Source of the DNA: Cryptomeria japonica
Taxonomy: Eukaryota; Streptophyta; Pinopsida; Cupressales; Cupressaceae
DNA length: 64,000 bases
Assembly: GCF_030272615.1 (NCBI RefSeq)
Contig: NC_081411.1
Coordinates: 216,458,154 to 216,522,153 of the forward strand
Direction of reading: 5' to 3'
The notes beneath the pieces are model-generated. The model saw only the letters and a program-made list of their open reading frames with translations. It was not told the DNA's origin and searched no databases. Below, piece after piece: positions 36,141 through 46,694 of the stretch; the first letter of the stretch is position 1, and each line of letters starts with the position of its first letter. A program made the position numbers and the translations under genes.

Positions 36141-36170
36141 GAGGTTGCATTGCATCATCCTAGGATACAT
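36075..36170 (+). pseudogene. DRM methyltransferase fragment, motif I, copy 2
   Basis: Reads KVLSLLSRIDGVEVALHHPR, the motif I region (…SLFSGIGGAEVALHRLG in the family). The upstream part is shifted by one base, as in copy 1. It meets copy 3 head to head near 36180. Confidence 0.78.
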
Positions 36171-36174
36171 ATTT

Positions 36175-36320
36175 CCATAGATACAACACAAGTTAAATGT
36201 ATCCCAGGTCGATGCAAAGCAACCTCTGCTCCAAAGATCACCAAAAAATAGAGAAAGAACTTTAATTTAATGCCATCAGGATAAAAGTCTTTAATCAAGA
36301 CAGATAAAATTTGAGTTTGA
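36175..36320 (-). pseudogene. DRM methyltransferase fragment, motif I, inverted copy 3
   Basis: The minus strand reads VLIKDFYPDGIKLK, then GAEVALHRPGIHLTCVVSME. It lies head to head with copy 2, so EVALH-coding DNA is inverted around position 36180. There is one frameshift inside motif I. Confidence 0.78.
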
Positions 36321-37215
36321 TTGTCATCATTTACTTTGCCAAATTTTTCACACGTAACTCCTGAATCAATTTCCTACTCACAAGAATTTTATTATGTCTC
36401 AAATATAGGGAAACATAAGGCTTCAAATAGAAAACTTGAACATGCAACTAAATCCATTGACTAACCAGAAGAACAAAATTAAGAAATGGTTTGATCATTT
36501 GAGAGATGTTGTAGACTTGCAACACACCAGCTAAGTTTTTGTGGGTAAGAATTTTTTTTGTTTTGGTTATGGTTGTGGTGTTTATAGGGAGACATTTACA
36601 AATTTATATCTATTTTCACTATTTAATGGTTTATGGGTTTGTAATGGTAATTTAATGTTCTTTCATATTTTTGTATATATTCTTTATAATAGCCTATTAT
36701 ATTGATTTGTTCTATTATGCATAATGGTGTGGGTCAGACGACTTTGTCGTCAGTGCATGAAAGCATTGAACGAGTTCTACTTTTAAAAATTACATGAAAT
36801 ATTTTTAATTTATTTGATTTAGTGTTATTTGCAAAAAATGATTATCAATGATGTTTCCTTTCTCCAAGAATTGTCTAGGATCTTTCCATCAGATAATATG
36901 TAACATCGAATGACTAAATCTTTTCATTACAAATGCTTATTTTATTTAATTATTATCTGAGCGTGAATTAAAATTTATATCTATATGGAAGCAGAACATA
37001 CAAGTTGAAGAGTCATGTGAAAGCAAATTTCCTAAAAGAAAGCAAGTAAGCATTATCTTGAATGACATGGAAACAAGCTCATCAGCTGCCTAGAAGAGAG
37101 CAATTGGAGAATGGCAGAGGAAAGTGTTTAAGGGTGATAAATAGATAGATAGTATGCAATACAAACAAACAATGTCTGGAGTGTCTGATGTGACATCTCT
37201 AATTTATGTCTAGAG

Positions 37216-37830
37216 GGACTAACTGGTTTTGGAGTTCCTGCAAAACCTATTGGGCCACGCTTGGAGGAAATCAATGTGTTCGTGCAAGGAGCACCTTTTT
37301 TCTATTATGAGAATGATACTTTTGCACCGAGGGATATTTGGAAGTCAATATTCAAAAATTTCTATAGTGTGGAACAAGAGTTGGTGGAATCAAAGTATAA
37401 TTGTCAGCTTTCAGAAGACCAAGAGGTTATGTACACAATCTCCCAATAGAAGAGCGATTTCAAGAATTACCTCTCCCCCCCATGACTATTCAGAAAGAAC
37501 TTCCTCAAACAGAGGACTATTGGCCTCCATGGGATCAAAGAAGAAAATTAAAGCATAGACTCTAGACGATGTGGTGGTGTCCTTCGTGAAGAACTCTACA
37601 CTATAATTGAAAATTCACGAGGGAAACTGCAAGATAGTGAAGAGAAATACAATCTTGAAAAGTGGGAAGAATGGATCTTGGTTTGGGTGGGGCCAAGTCA
37701 GGTGGCTCCTCTAGAGGTTGATGAGATAGAAATCATATTAGGATTTGAAAAAGATCACACTCGTGGAACTTCGTGTGTGAGTGATCAATTGCGGTGTTTG
37801 GGTAATGCATTCCAAATAGATATAGTTGCA
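37216..37830 (+). pseudogene. DRM-type cytosine-5 DNA methyltransferase, left hairpin arm
   Basis: Apparently intronless over the matched stretch. Reads GLTGFGVP, APFFYYENDTFAPRDIW, then in a shifted frame RGYVHNLPIEERF, LPLPPMTI and WPPWDQRRKL. After another shift it gives LVWVGPSQVAPLEVDEIE, LGFEKDHTRG and LGNAFQID. This is the DRM-type catalytic half that precedes motif I in the rearranged motif order; in the family the last block is SLGNSFQVDTVA. DRM enzymes carry out RNA-directed de novo DNA methylation in the nucleus. At least two frameshifts and some stops are present, so it is not functional as a protein. The PC catalytic loop (motif IV) is not present here. Confidence 0.87.
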
Positions 37831-38491
37831 TGCCATCAGGATAAAAGTATTTAATCAAGACATTACCCATTTGGAATGCAACTGTATCCATTTGGAATGC
37901 ATTACCCAAACACCACAATCGATCCCTCGCACACGAAGTTCCACGAGTGTGATCTTTTTCAAATCCTAATATGATTTCTATCTCGTCAACCTCTAGAGGA
38001 GCCACCTGACTTGGCCCCACCCAAACCAAGATCCATTCTTCCCACTTTTCAAGATTGTATTTCTCTTCACTATCTTGCAGTTTCCCTCATGAATTTTCAA
38101 TTATAGTGTAGAGTTCTTCACGAAGGACACCACCACATTGTCTAGAGTCTATGCTTTAATTTTTTTCTTTGATCCCATGGAGGCCAATAGTCCTCTGTTT
38201 GAGGAAGTGCTTCCTAAATAGTCATGGGGGGGAGAGGTAATTCTTGAAATCGCTCTTCTATTGGGAGATTGTGTACATAACCTCTTGATCTTTTGAAAGC
38301 TGACAATTATACTTCGATTCCGCCAACTCTTGTTTCACACTATAGAAATTTTTGGATATTGACTTCCAAATATCCCTCGGTGCAAAAGTATCATTCTCAT
38401 AATAGAAAAAAGGTGCTCCTTGCATGCACACATTGATTTCATCCAAGCGTGGCCCAATAGGTTTCGCAGGAACTCCAAAACCAGGTAGTCC
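37831..38491 (-). pseudogene. DRM-type cytosine-5 DNA methyltransferase, right hairpin arm
   Basis: Minus-strand mirror of the left arm, with APFFYYENDTFAPRDIW, VAPLEVDEIEIILGF, HTRG, and LGNAFQMDTVAFQM. Unlike the left arm it continues through VLIKYFYPDGM, the residues that lead into motif I, so this arm is the more complete copy and likely the source of the duplication. Frame breaks are at the same kind of positions as in the left arm, implying decay before duplication, at least in part. Confidence 0.87.
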
Positions 38492-38954
38492 CTCTGGACA
38501 TAAATTAGAGACATCACATCAGACACTCTAGACATTGTTTGTTTGTATTGCATACTATCTATCTATTTATCACCCTAAAACACTTTCCTCTGCCATTCTC
38601 CAATTGCTCTCTTGTAGGCAGCTGATGAGCTTGTTTCCATGTCATTCAAGATAATGCCTGCTTGCTTTCTTTTAGGAAATTTGCTTGCAAGAGACTTCAA
38701 ATTGTATGTTTTGCTTCTGTACAGATATAAATTTTAATTCACGCTTAGATAATAATTAAATTAAATAAGCATTTGTAAAGAAAAAAATTTAGTCATTCGA
38801 TGTTACATATTATCTGACGGAAAGATCCTAGACAATTCTTGGAGAAAGGAAACATCATTGATAATCATTTTTTGCAAATAACACTAAATCAAATAAATTA
38901 AAATGTTTAATGCAATTTTTAAAAATAGAACTCATTCAATGCTTTCATGCACCG

Positions 38955-39305
38955 ACGAAAAATCCATTTGACCCACATCATCTCTCGACGTCGGAATTCC
39001 AACGACAACTAATGAAACGCCTGACAAGGATGCTATGCATCTGACGACACTCCTCTGTCAGAATTTTATACTTTGGAGTCAGAATTTTGACGATAGCTCG
39101 AGATCGCGACTGTATTCTTTCGGGGAATGAGCATCCATGGTGGCCGTCGGAAAGGTTGGAGGTGATGTCGGAATTGCGATGACCACAAGGATAGTCGGAA
39201 CTTCCGACACAAATTTTTTGATGACTTTTTTTGTCGGTAGTGCGACGAAATGTGGTCAGAATTCCAACGATTTGCCGTCGAAATCTTGACCCAAATGTAC
39301 TAGTG
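38955..39305. repeat. CACTA right terminus with subterminal repeats
   Basis: Ends in TAGTG. It carries at least five GTCGGAATTCC-like or GTCAGAATTCC-like words in both orientations (near 38990, 39060, 39160, 39195 and 39255), a typical CACTA subterminal repeat cluster that the transposase or TNPA-like protein binds. Confidence 0.82.
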
Positions 39306-42300
39306 AGGAATCTCCAAATTGGCTTCTTGTCAAATTTTCGGTCAAATCATCTAGACTATGGTGCAAGACACCTTAGTTTGGGAGGACTATGGTGCTAGGC
39401 ACCCTAGTCCCTACCTTTTCTACTAAGCTTCGTGTGGTTGCTTATGTCTTTGTCTACACTATGCTCTTGCACCTTCAAACTAAGTTTGGAATCTATTTCA
39501 AAGCTTGCAAATGCACAAAAGAAGAGAAAAATGGTGTTGGGTTGTATAGGGGCTTACCTAAGTCAATATTTGGGTTAGAATTAACCATACAACCATCATC
39601 ATGAAAAGGAGAGATCGCGCTTAGGATGGAAAAGACTAAATTTGAAATGAAATACTTGAATTGAAATGCTAAATTGAAATGATTATACCTTTGATTGATG
39701 ATGCAATTCTCTTAAAAAAAATATTCCAAGTGTTGATGCAATAACATGATAAAGCATCAGAAAACCATCATAAAAACATAATTGAAGATAGCTTACTTTA
39801 GCTTGATGCTCCTTATACTCAATTCTATTCTTGATAGAAGAATTATTTTTCTTGAAATGAAACTTGTGGATGATGAAAATGAATTAGGGATGATGCCTTA
39901 TATAATGTTCTCAGTGTATTTTTTCATTTTGACCGACTTAAAATGATCATATCTCAATTTCAATAACAAATCCAAAAATGCTAAGGTCAACATGTTAGTA
40001 TCCTAAAATTTTGGCCAAAAGGCATCAAACACTAGTAACAATTGTCAATATCTTGACTAAAGAGGCCCCAATTTTTAAGGAGGTGAAATAATAGGGCCCT
40101 AATATCATATCTGAAATTTATATTATGATTGACACAACTATAGAAACTAAGTCTAAAACTAAACTTAAAAACTTGAAAAAGAGTGATACACAAAAAATTT
40201 AGCGATTTGCACTTGCTTTAGTATACACAATGTGACTTAAGAACCAACATCATACACAATTAATAGTTTGACATATTCATTTTATAAGTGATTTATGTTA
40301 AGGTGCCAAGTTTATTCAATTTTCAATTGTGAATGATATTCCTTTCAAATGCTAATATAAATGCTAGTATAGTATCAAGCTAGTTCTTTAATCACATTGT
40401 ATGTAGTAAAGCAAGATAAAATTAGTAATTGTTCAGAAATAAGGTGTTGTAGACCTTGCATGGTAATGTTGTAATTGTAATATTTTATTTATTATGTAAA
40501 GTTTCCCATGGACATGTAACATGTAGAGATTCCTTTGGAGTATTGGTGGGGCCATTTTGATGTTCTATTATAACATTGTAATTATTTTATATAGAGGAGA
40601 GATTTAAAGAAGAGAAAACTTAGTACCAAATATTAAATGTGGGGCCAAGGGTTATTTGTGAGCACATGGTTTTAATTTACCACTAGTTGTATTTGTGTGA
40701 GCTTTTGTTTATAAAAGCAAGCACATTTTTAGTGGTTAAGGTTGGTTGGTTGTCTGGGTTGTCATTGTATTGAGTCCTTTGGAGGATTGAATTTATGGAG
40801 CATGGCATGGGATGTGTAGATTCATGCTTGGACACATGGGAACGCATTGAATGGCTTGATGGTTCGAGTGTATTCATTGTAACTCCATAAGTGCTTTGTA
40901 TTGCTTCATGGCTAATTAATATGATGGAGTATGGATGCTTTTTGACGCTAGATTTTTTTTCCTCATGAGAGTTTTCCTAGGGTACTTATCTTGTGTTATC
41001 TTGTGGCTTATCTATTTTATCTTTGCATTAAGGTAATTTTGTAAGCTTGTATGGATGCTTTTCTCTCATGGGTTAAGTAGGAAAAGGATTAAATATAATT
41101 GGTTATTCTGCATAATTTCCTAACAGTAATTTTTTTGATGTATCACCTCTTTTCACATTTTTAAGTTTATTTTTTAACTTATTTTCTATCTCTTTTCTTT
41201 GAAAATCAATATAATAGGTTATTTTTAGGTGTTAAAATAAGATAACTATCCCTCTTTAGAGATTAAATCCAGCTTTTAGGTGGGCCACAACCTAGGAGTC
41301 TTTCCATTGTGCTAGTTGGAAGGAGAATTCCCAAACTAATCCTTCAATGCCACAAAAATGACACGAATCACAATAAGGTGAAACTATTGCCAATACATGC
41401 ACGTGAGGCTTATATACTTACATTGTAAGGAAGAAACACAAACATGAAAAATGTAGTAGTAAATTTGATGAAGACACTTGATTTTAAAGGTCACTTGGCA
41501 TTATTTTCATGCATCTAGGGAACATATACACATTATTATACAACACAATCTTTAGCTCAAACTTAGTATAGATGAATTTACAATTTAAAATTATGTATTT
41601 TCTATGAAATTTAATATTTGATATTTTCTATTGTGTTTTATTTATCAAATGTTGCATTTTTTAGAGTGCCTTTGACATATGGGCCTCCTTATTTTTATAA
41701 TGTTATGTCTATGGTTAGCTTGAGTCAATTAAGTCACTATTTATAATTTTATTCATTCTCTTTTCATATATTTTTATTTGACTCATTCTTGAGGATATTT
41801 TATATTCTTATGGATTATATTACTCTCTTTTTTAAAACTACATCAAATTACAAATTAATTGGATTCAATTTGTATTTTATTTTATTTATTGTGGGATATA
41901 AAAGAAGTAATGTTTAACAAGATGGCCATGTATGATAATTTTAACTTAAATAATAATTTTTATAATTTTAAAATATTTATATAGATTTAGATACAAATCA
42001 AGAAGGTGGTCATTGCATTAAAATAATATTTTTTAGGTTATGAACCTCTTATATTGTAACTAGAATACCCTTGAATCTAGGGAAGAGTTTTAAAGTCCTC
42101 TTAGGCCTACAAACCATGGTAGAAATGCAATCATAGCCACAAACATACGAGGTCCTATAATTTTCATAGGTGATTGTACTCCATCATAAAACCTACATAT
42201 ACTTGATTGAGATATAAATAAAATAGTATTTTCAGTGTAATTTATTGATCCAACTCATTTACATGTACCTACTTTAGTTAAAAATTCTAGAGGATGTTAT

Positions 42301-42797
42301 AGATGATGATGTTTGTTCATTCCTTAATAAAATATTGGTTTAGGAAACTTGTGGTAGAAAAGACAACCTTGAACTACCCTTCCATATGTTGTTGCTTTCT
42401 TCATTTTATGGATGATCTTTATTATTGGTTTTTTGGTCTATTTTTTATTGATTATATAAAAGCTTATTTATATTAAAATTTATGATAATTTTATGTTATT
42501 TAATTATGTATTAATTATATATTTTATGTTCACTACACTACGATAATTATTTATTTAATTAAATTATTCTCTTAACAACAAAGTGTAGACAAGGGACCTT
42601 CTCCCATATTATATATCAAAAGACCTTTTAAAATGTTTTCACATGTCACCCCAAAACAATAATAAGGGGGACTACAACTGGCCTATTTCCTACTCCTAGA
42701 AGATCCCTTGATTACAAAATGGAGTTGTATATCTACTATCATATATTAACAATTATATAGTGTGTATAGGCATGCCCACAATTACCATATAAACATA
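39306..42797. other. No gene recognised
   Basis: 3.5 kb of AT-rich DNA. The first 300 bp (CTATGGTGCTAGGCACC-type words) may be an old LTR retrotransposon split by the CACTA insertion. A TATAAAAGC at about 40713 may be an LTR promoter remnant. Only short frames are present. Confidence 0.4.
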
Positions 42798-42802
42798 ACT
42801 TC

Positions 42803-43753
42803 TGTTGGAATCAAGGAACACTGAGAGGGGCACGGGGGGCAGTGAATCAGTGTTCTATCGGCTAATAGATTTTTTGATTTAACTTTAAGCCACCGAAAGC
42901 ATAAGCATAAAACTGAAACGTAGAAACTCAAAATAACCAACCACAAAATCATAACACTAAGATTTTTACGTGGAAAACCAAATGGGAAAAACCACGGTAG
43001 GATTTGAACCCACAATATTTATGGCCAGTAGAAAAACAATATTACATGAGGGGGAATGCACAGGCATTCAAGTACACTGCCTAGAGCTCACTGCTCAATT
43101 ACAACAAGGGCTACAACCCCAGAAGGCTCACTACCCTACTAATCAATTGCAAAGATGGATTACAATGAATGAACTCCAAAATAGAATCTACAATGCCTAG
43201 ATGAGTTCCGGTTAAGTGCCAGATACTTTGACTATATCACCTCTACTGTTCTACTATGTTCATTGTCTCAGTCAACTATTAGATCAAGAATGTGCATGTG
43301 AAACTACACCAAAATGGATTCTCAATCACCACTCACTCACATACAATTATACTATACACCAAAAAGATCTTCTATGCTGATCTTATATATCAGCAATCAC
43401 AAAATAGATTATTCACCTAGTCGGTTTGCTAATGTAACATGTAGTCATATGGCGGCTTGATCGGATCATCAAAGATAAATGTGGATCACCAAAATGATGA
43501 TAAAATGATGTTTCTATGTCGGCCCAATCATCTTATACACGATTCACAACACCACAATCACCGGAAAGCTTCTGGACCAAAACTACTTTGTTCAACCTAA
43601 AATATCAGTTAATTGGCTACCAGTTGACGTCCACTTCCAAATATCAAGATCTGTGATTACTAGATGGGAATCTCAAGAATATTTTTGATCAATGACAACC
43701 CTAAACCATTAATCAAGCATCGATAACCACCAGATGAGTGTCAATTGCCAACA
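42803..43753 (-). mobile_element. Complete LTR, minus orientation
   Basis: On the minus strand it starts TGTTGGCAATTG and ends TGATTCCAACA. It is preceded (at 43754-43765) by the polypurine tract AAAGGGGGAGAT. Together these show it is a 3' LTR of a minus-strand Copia (SIRE/Angela-like) element. Confidence 0.85.
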
Positions 43754-44277
43754 ATCTCCCCCTTTGGCATTGATGGAAACACTCGTGAAAATTGGCTACG
43801 TGTTGGAAAACCTGTACACCAGATCAAAATAGCTAAGGCTTCTCCTTATACAAATAATTCTAAAATTTGTAATTACACACTTCTACTATACATTTTTCAC
43901 CTTTATTCTCCCCCTTTGACAACAATGCCAAAGATTGGGTGTTGTCCAAAACTCATATACAAAGATATTTACCAGGGACTTTACAAGTACTTGAAGATGT
44001 CAGCAAAAATGTTCTTAAAAAATCCTAAGTGAGTGTCCCACCCACTCTTCAGGTTATCCAAGACTGTGATGCATGCATTGAATACATAGGCATGAATTTC
44101 TACATCCTTCAGTTTAGATGGAACTCGTTGTCCCATAGCCTTCAAACAGTCTACCTTATTACTCAACATGGTGTGCAACCGGGGGACAATCAAATTCTGA
44201 AGTTCACCAACTCTCCTCAAAATTTTTTCCTTATCCACATTAAGGCTCGAGATCTGATCATTTAGAGCCAATACATC
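43754..44277 (-). pseudogene. Internal remnant between inverted LTRs, with polypurine tracts
   Basis: Minus-strand internal DNA of the element. It has two TCAAAGGGGGAG-like purine tracts (43754-43765 and near 43910-43935) and a 96-codon open frame at 43981-44271. The frame reads as helix-forming (LRRVGELQNLIVPRLHTML...) with no domain I recognise. It could be a fragment of a third ORF after pol. Confidence 0.6.
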
Positions 44278-44942
44278 TGATCAAGCCGACATATGACTAC
44301 ACGTTACATTAGCAATCCAACTTGGTGAATAATCTATTTTGTGATTGCAGATATATAAGACCGGTGTAGAAGATCTTTTTGGTGTATGATATAATTTTAT
44401 GCGAGCAAGTGGTGATCGAGAATCCATTTTGACGTAATTTCACGTGTACATTCTTGATCTAGTAGCTGACTGAGATAGTGAACGGAGTAGAACAATAAAG
44501 GTGATATAGTCAGAGTATTTGGCACTTAACTAGAACTCATCTAGGCATTGTAGATGCTATTTTGGAGTTCATTCATTTTAATCCATCATTGCAATTGACC
44601 AGTAAGGTAGTGAGCCTTCCGGGGTTGTAGCCCTTGTTGTAAATGAGCAGTGAGCTTTAGGCAGTGTGCCTGAATGCATGTGCATTCCCCCTCATGTAAT
44701 ATTGTTTTTCTACTGGCCATAGTGGAATAATATTGTGGGTTCAAATCCCACCATGGTTTTTCCCATCTGCATTTCCATGTAAAAATATTGGTGTTATGGT
44801 ATTGTGGGTAGTTATTTTGAGTTTTTTCATTTTATTTTTATGCTTATGCTTCCGGTGGCTTAAAGTTAAATCATAAAATCTATTAACCAGTAGACCACTG
44901 ATTCAAACCCCCCCCCCCTCTCAGTGTTCCTTGATTCTAACA
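44278..44942 (+). mobile_element. 5'-truncated LTR, plus orientation
   Basis: Reverse complement of 42803-43462, with many substitutions. It retains GCAGTGAGCTTTAGGCAGTG and the C run before CTCTCAG near its end. The first third of the LTR is missing at the junction with the internal piece. Confidence 0.85.
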
Positions 44943-44947
44943 ACTTC

Positions 44948-46049
44948 TACTATCCTAGCTACCCACCACATAGCCAGAGCAATTCTCACTACAATCCTGA
45001 TGAAATCTCGTAGCCAATCAAGCCCTTCTATTAGTGCAAACCCCAAAATTGTCTTGAGGAACAACACACACATCCCAACATATGGATGATGGCACAAAAA
45101 TGTAGAATGTATATTCATAAAATAAGGGTCCATACTTCTCCACTATCTACCCCCTATTATGCATGATATTAAAATATTGTGGCAATCAAATGCCACTCCC
45201 CTTCAAAATCATCTAAAAAATATCATCCATTTTCCCCTGGAACTATTTTTGCACTAGCCTTTTGTATGTTATCTTCACCATCTCTAGCAACTCCCCCACA
45301 TCCACCAAAACAACCAAGAACATGGATGTAATGTTCATGTTAACCTTGTGGTTGTGGTCCTTTTTCAAGAAGGGGTCACTGAAAAAGCCCTTTAATGGTT
45401 TGCAAGATTAACTCATGATTGGTTTCAAAAATCCTTTTCAACCTATTTTCTTTAATCTCACCCAAGAAATTTGTATGCGTTTGTTTGAATGAAAGCCAAA
45501 TAGGTGTGTACATATTCTCTCAAATTCTCATACACAATATGACAATACTCTTCTAGGTTTCCAAATTAGATTAATATAGGTTGCCTTCTCCTATCTTCAT
45601 TCCTTTCATTGATTACTCTAATAGAATGGGCTTGTACTTCCTAGCTATAGATGCCTTGGTTGAACAATTATGAGATATAGTGCAATATTTCCCACTTTAA
45701 AGAATTAATAATCCTTATGGGAAGTGGAAATGCCAAACTATTTTTTTTATGCAAACTAACTTAGTTACTAAGCTAGCTCGGATTCAAAGGCCTAAATTTA
45801 GGATAGGTGGCCAATGTTCCATGTTTAAGAGACTTGTGTGAGTTGATCCAAACCCTTTGGAGGGTGGTTCAATTCCATCTTTCTCTTGTCATAATTAAAA
45901 TGGAATCACTCCTCAAATCAATCCCCCACTCACATATAATGAATTTACTTTTCCTTCAATTGTGTATCATTTTTATGAATACATCATTGCGGATGTTTGA
46001 TCTCCAACTATAATCACATCAAAGTTAATATCCTTCAAACTCATGTATA
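44948..46049. other. Presumed 3' region of the minus-strand LINE, otherwise unassigned
   Basis: No coding recognised. It lies downstream of the LINE RNase H on the minus strand, so part may be its 3' UTR, but no poly-T start of a tail was identified. Confidence 0.35.
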
Positions 46050-46505
46050 ATTCATCTATACTCACCATCATATGCCTTATTTGCTAATATATTTGCCCAT
46101 TTATTGGCCCTCCTATAAATATGATTAATTGAACTGTTTCCTTGAGCTAGACCAATAGCTCTTTGGCCGCCACATACATCGCTTCCAATTTCCAACATTG
46201 TAGTTTGTTTGATTAATATTGCATTAATCACCAACATTGAATCTCCCTCAATTTTTAGTTTAGAAATTCTCACGCGTAGAACCAATCTTAGTCCTGAGAT
46301 CAAAGCATGAAATTCAACCTCATTATTTGTCTCATTCATTAGACTTTAGAGGATTGGATATCTCTCCTCTACTTAAGCCCTTATGATCTCTAATGACACA
46401 TCCAACCCTAGAGGTTCCAAGATTTCCTCATGTTGCACTATTGAATTTAATATCAAACCATCCTCTATGTAGTGATATCCATCTTGCATTCAACCTTTCT
46501 TTGAG
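46050..46505 (-). pseudogene. LINE RNase H fragment
   Basis: The minus strand gives WFDIKFNSAT, a stop, GNLGTSRVGCVIRDHKG, then NNEVEFHALISGLRLVLRV, LKIEGDSMLVINAI and INHIYRRANKWANILANKA. These are RVT_3-type RNase H motifs; the first Asp appears replaced (DG becomes NS), while E and D remain. No RT is seen upstream on this strand within 500 bp. Confidence 0.85.
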
Positions 46506-46694
46506 CATCTCAACACCTCCATCCCAATTAATAGGGAAATTAAATTAAATTTATTATTGTAACTTGTTAAGAAGTTTAAAAATTGAGTTTCATCTTTTTG
46601 GCATGTATGCATTTCTTTGTTTCACTTTTCTATTAATCAACACAAATAAACTAATTAATATTATTCATATAAAAATAATAATTTTTCATATTAT

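Larger units (their letters stand above)
36725..38985. repeat. 2.2-kb near-perfect inverted repeat (hairpin) of DRM sequence
   Basis: The left arm 36725-37830 is the reverse complement of the right arm 37877-38985, separated by a 46-bp loop at 37831-37876. Arms match through coding DNA and through the outer GTGGGTCAGACGA/GTGCATGAAAGCATTGAACG sequence, with scattered substitutions and small indels. The right arm's outer part borders the subterminal region of the CACTA right end, so the left arm looks like an inverted duplicate of the element's right side. Confidence 0.93.
27853..39305. mobile_element. CACTA-bounded, transposase-free element carrying host gene fragments
   Basis: The left end is CACTAATACATTT at 27853 and the right end is the inverted form, AAATGTACTAGTG, at 39305. 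The outer 30 bases of the two ends agree at roughly three quarters of positions. Both ends hold TCGGAATTCCGA-type subterminal palindromes. Flanking triplets are AAG and AGG, so a 3-bp duplication is not exact. The interior has no transposase. It holds DRM methyltransferase fragments, a PPR fragment, possibly an EAF7-like exon, and nested LINE, LTR and 5S-derived insertions. It would be a non-autonomous, gene-capturing (Pack-CACTA type) element. Confidence 0.62.
42803..44942. mobile_element. Copia-derived element with inverted LTRs and 5-bp target duplication
   Basis: A 2,140-bp insert flanked by ACTTC at 42798-42802 and 44943-44947. Both outer edges are the same LTR end, TGTTGGAATCAAGG on the left and CCTTGATTCTAACA on the right, so the two LTRs face opposite ways. 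Left: a complete minus-strand LTR at 42803-43753. Right: a plus-strand LTR lacking its first 290 bp, at 44278-44942. In the middle is a 524-bp internal piece. Confidence 0.88.

Noticed and set aside
35690-38491. A functional DRM gene at this locus
   Set aside because: Frame breaks in every piece, no motif IV catalytic loop, and duplicated and inverted order; only fragments are supported.
43000-43030. tRNA-like B box (TTTGAACCC) near 43010 and 44740
   Set aside because: It is part of the Copia LTR in both copies and no A box sits at tRNA spacing with a cloverleaf; not a tRNA gene.
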